Source: Ferrimonas sp. YFM
GTDB lineage: Bacteria > Pseudomonadota > Gammaproteobacteria > Enterobacterales > Shewanellaceae
DNA: 64,000 nt
Direction: 5' to 3'
Assembly: GCF_030296015.1 (NCBI RefSeq)
Contig: NZ_AP027368.1
Coordinates: 4,574,839 to 4,638,838 of the forward strand
Of this stretch, positions 62,713 to 64,000 are shown piece by piece. Below the pieces are notes generated by a model, which did not search any database, was not told the origin of the DNA, and saw only the letters and a list, made by a program, of their open reading frames with translations. How positions within the stretch are numbered: the first letter of the stretch is position 1; every line of letters begins with the position of its first letter. The translations under genes were made by a program, and so were the position numbers.

Positions 62713-64000
62713 TTACTCTACGGTCACGGACTTGGCCAGGTTACGAGGCTGGTCCACGTCGGTACCCTTAATCAGCGCCACATAGTAGGAGAGCAGCTGC
62801 AGGGGCAGGGTGTAGATCACCGGGGCGATGAACTCATCACAATGTGGCACCGGCAGCACCTTCATGGTGTCGTCGGATTCGAACTGGGCTTCCTTGTCGG
62901 CGAAGACGTACATCAGGCCACCACGGGCACGCACCTCTTCCACGTTGGACTTGAGCTTCTCCAGCAGTTCGTTGTTGGGTGCCACCACGATCACCGGCAT
63001 GTCCGCGTCGATCAGCGCCAGTGGACCGTGCTTCAGCTCACCGGATGCGTAGGCTTCGGCGTGGATGTAGGAGATCTCCTTCAGTTTCAGGGCTCCCTCC
63101 ATGGCGATGGGGTACTGATCACCACGACCCAGGAACAGGGCATGGTGCTTATCGGCGAAATCTTCCGCCAGCACCTCAATCTCTTCGTTCAGGCTCAGGG
63201 CCTGCTCCACCTTGGTGGGCAGAGATTGCAGGCTCTGCATCAGGTTGCCCAGCTTGGTCTCATCCATGCCGTTGTGGCGGCCGATGGCACCGGTCAGCAT
63301 CAACAGGGCCGCCAGCTGCACGGTGAACGCCTTGGTGGACGCCACGCCAATCTCGGCACCGGCCTTCATCATGTACGCCATGTCGGACTCACGCACCAGG
63401 GAGGAGCCGGGCACGTTACAGATGGTCAGGCTGGACTCGTAGCCCATCTCCTTGGCCAGGCGCAGGGCGGCCAGGGTGTCGGCGGTTTCACCGGACTGGG
63501 AGATGGTCACCAGCAGGCTGTTGGGGAACACGTGGGATTTGCGGTAACGGAACTCGGAGGCGATCTCCACGTTACAGGAGACCCCGGCGTGCTGCTCCAG
63601 CCAGTAGCGGGCCACCATGCCGGCGTGGTAGCTGGTGCCACAGGCGATGATCTGCACATGCTTCACATTGGCCAGCAGCTCATCGGCGCCTTCGCCGAAG
63701 GCATCGGGGGCAACGATGCCGGCCTGGAGGCGGTTCTCCAAGGTACGCTGCAGAGCCAGAGGCTGCTCGTAGATCTCTTTCATCATGTAGTGACGGTAAG
63801 GCCCCTTGTCGCTGGCCTCGTGAGACACCTCAGATTCCTTCACCTCACGCTCAACCGGGTTGCCCTCGGCGTCGAAGATGTTCACCTCACGACGGGTCAC
63901 CTCGGCCACGTCTCCCTCCTCCAGGAAGGCAAAGCGGCGAGTCACCGGCAACAGGGCCAGTTGATCGGAAGCGATAAAGTGTTCACCCACACCATAGCCG
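62713..64000 (-). CDS. glmS: Glucosamine-6-phosphate synthase GlmS (N-terminus outside window)
   Basis: Makes glucosamine-6-phosphate from fructose-6-phosphate and glutamine, the entry to peptidoglycan and LPS amino sugars. About 429 C-terminal residues are visible; the N-terminal glutaminase domain lies beyond base 64,000. Seen: a linker with [16 protein letters not shown], first SIS domain [22 protein letters not shown] and [22 protein letters not shown], second SIS domain [29 protein letters not shown], and the C-terminus [28 protein letters not shown]. The frame is open to the window edge. Confidence 0.97.
   Translation of the reverse strand, partial: GYGVGEHFIASDQLALLPVTRRFAFLEEGDVAEVTRREVNIFDAEGNPVEREVKESEVSHEASDKGPYRHYMMKEIYEQPLALQRTLENRLQAGIVAPDAFGEGADELLANVKHVQIIACGTSYHAGMVARYWLEQHAGVSCNVEIASEFRYRKSHVFPNSLLVTISQSGETADTLAALRLAKEMGYESSLTICNVPGSSLVRESDMAYMMKAGAEIGVASTKAFTVQLAALLMLTGAIGRHNGMDETKLGNLMQSLQSLPTKVEQALSLNEEIEVLAEDFADKHHALFLGRGDQYPIAMEGALKLKEISYIHAEAYASGELKHGPLALIDADMPVIVVAPNNELLEKLKSNVEEVRARGGLMYVFADKEAQFESDDTMKVLPVPHCDEFIAPVIYTLPLQLLSYYVALIKGTDVDQPRNLAKSVTVE

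Overview
The window looks like a chromosomal segment of a marine-type gammaproteobacterium of the Alteromonadales (Ferrimonas- or Shewanella-like). The core genes are GC-rich and in gammaproteobacterial order (rpoH-ftsX-ftsE-ftsY divergent from rsmD-DUF1145). It also carries a hut cluster with a HutC operator, quinol NO reductase plus ygbA, ccoG, glmS, and two rRNA operons with gamma-type leaders. The genus is inferred; no search was run.

Bases 1 to about 17,480 are an accessory island. It starts with a type I restriction-modification operon read leftwards (truncated hsdR, a DUF4268 PD-(D/E)XK protein, hsdS, hsdM). Upstream lie a methylase/specificity fusion that has lost its catalytic motifs, a DUF4258-like small protein and an XRE repressor. 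Divergent from the repressor, a winged-helix/coiled-coil protein is translationally coupled to an SF2 helicase. The right edge is a compact, AT-rich five-gene operon: three tyrosine-recombinase-related proteins in tandem, a small TnpC/GmtX-like coiled-coil protein and a YkgJ-type cysteine-cluster protein. This resembles Tn554-type or gamma-mobile-trio integration modules and abuts the 3' end of rpoH.

Bases 17,540 to 36,621 are ordinary core: heat-shock sigma factor, FtsEX/FtsY, 16S methyltransferase RsmD, a diguanylate cyclase and an HD-GYP phosphodiesterase, a ZIP-like transporter, an acyltransferase, an MscS channel, histidine utilisation (hutC-hutU-hutH divergent from hutI across a perfect palindromic operator), an MtnC-like HAD protein with an altered catalytic motif, a thioesterase and a long-chain acyl-CoA ligase.

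Bases 36,622 to 54,960 hold two rRNA operons in the same (minus) orientation. They flank a 7 kb segment with a Kef-type antiporter, norB-ygbA (behind an NsrR-like operator) and an IS110-family (IS1111-type) insertion sequence sitting in a foldback repeat. Neither 16S-23S spacer holds a tRNA. Operon 1 ends with a decayed second 5S gene. Operon 2 ends with tRNA-Asp and a decayed tRNA-Asp fragment. The two 16S copies differ in helix 6 by paired changes.

Bases 54,996 to 64,000 return to core: ccoG, a succinate-semialdehyde-type dehydrogenase, an MFS transporter, a fatty-acid desaturase, a short secreted protein, an S41 peptidase, a Mut7-C protein and the C-terminal two thirds of GlmS.
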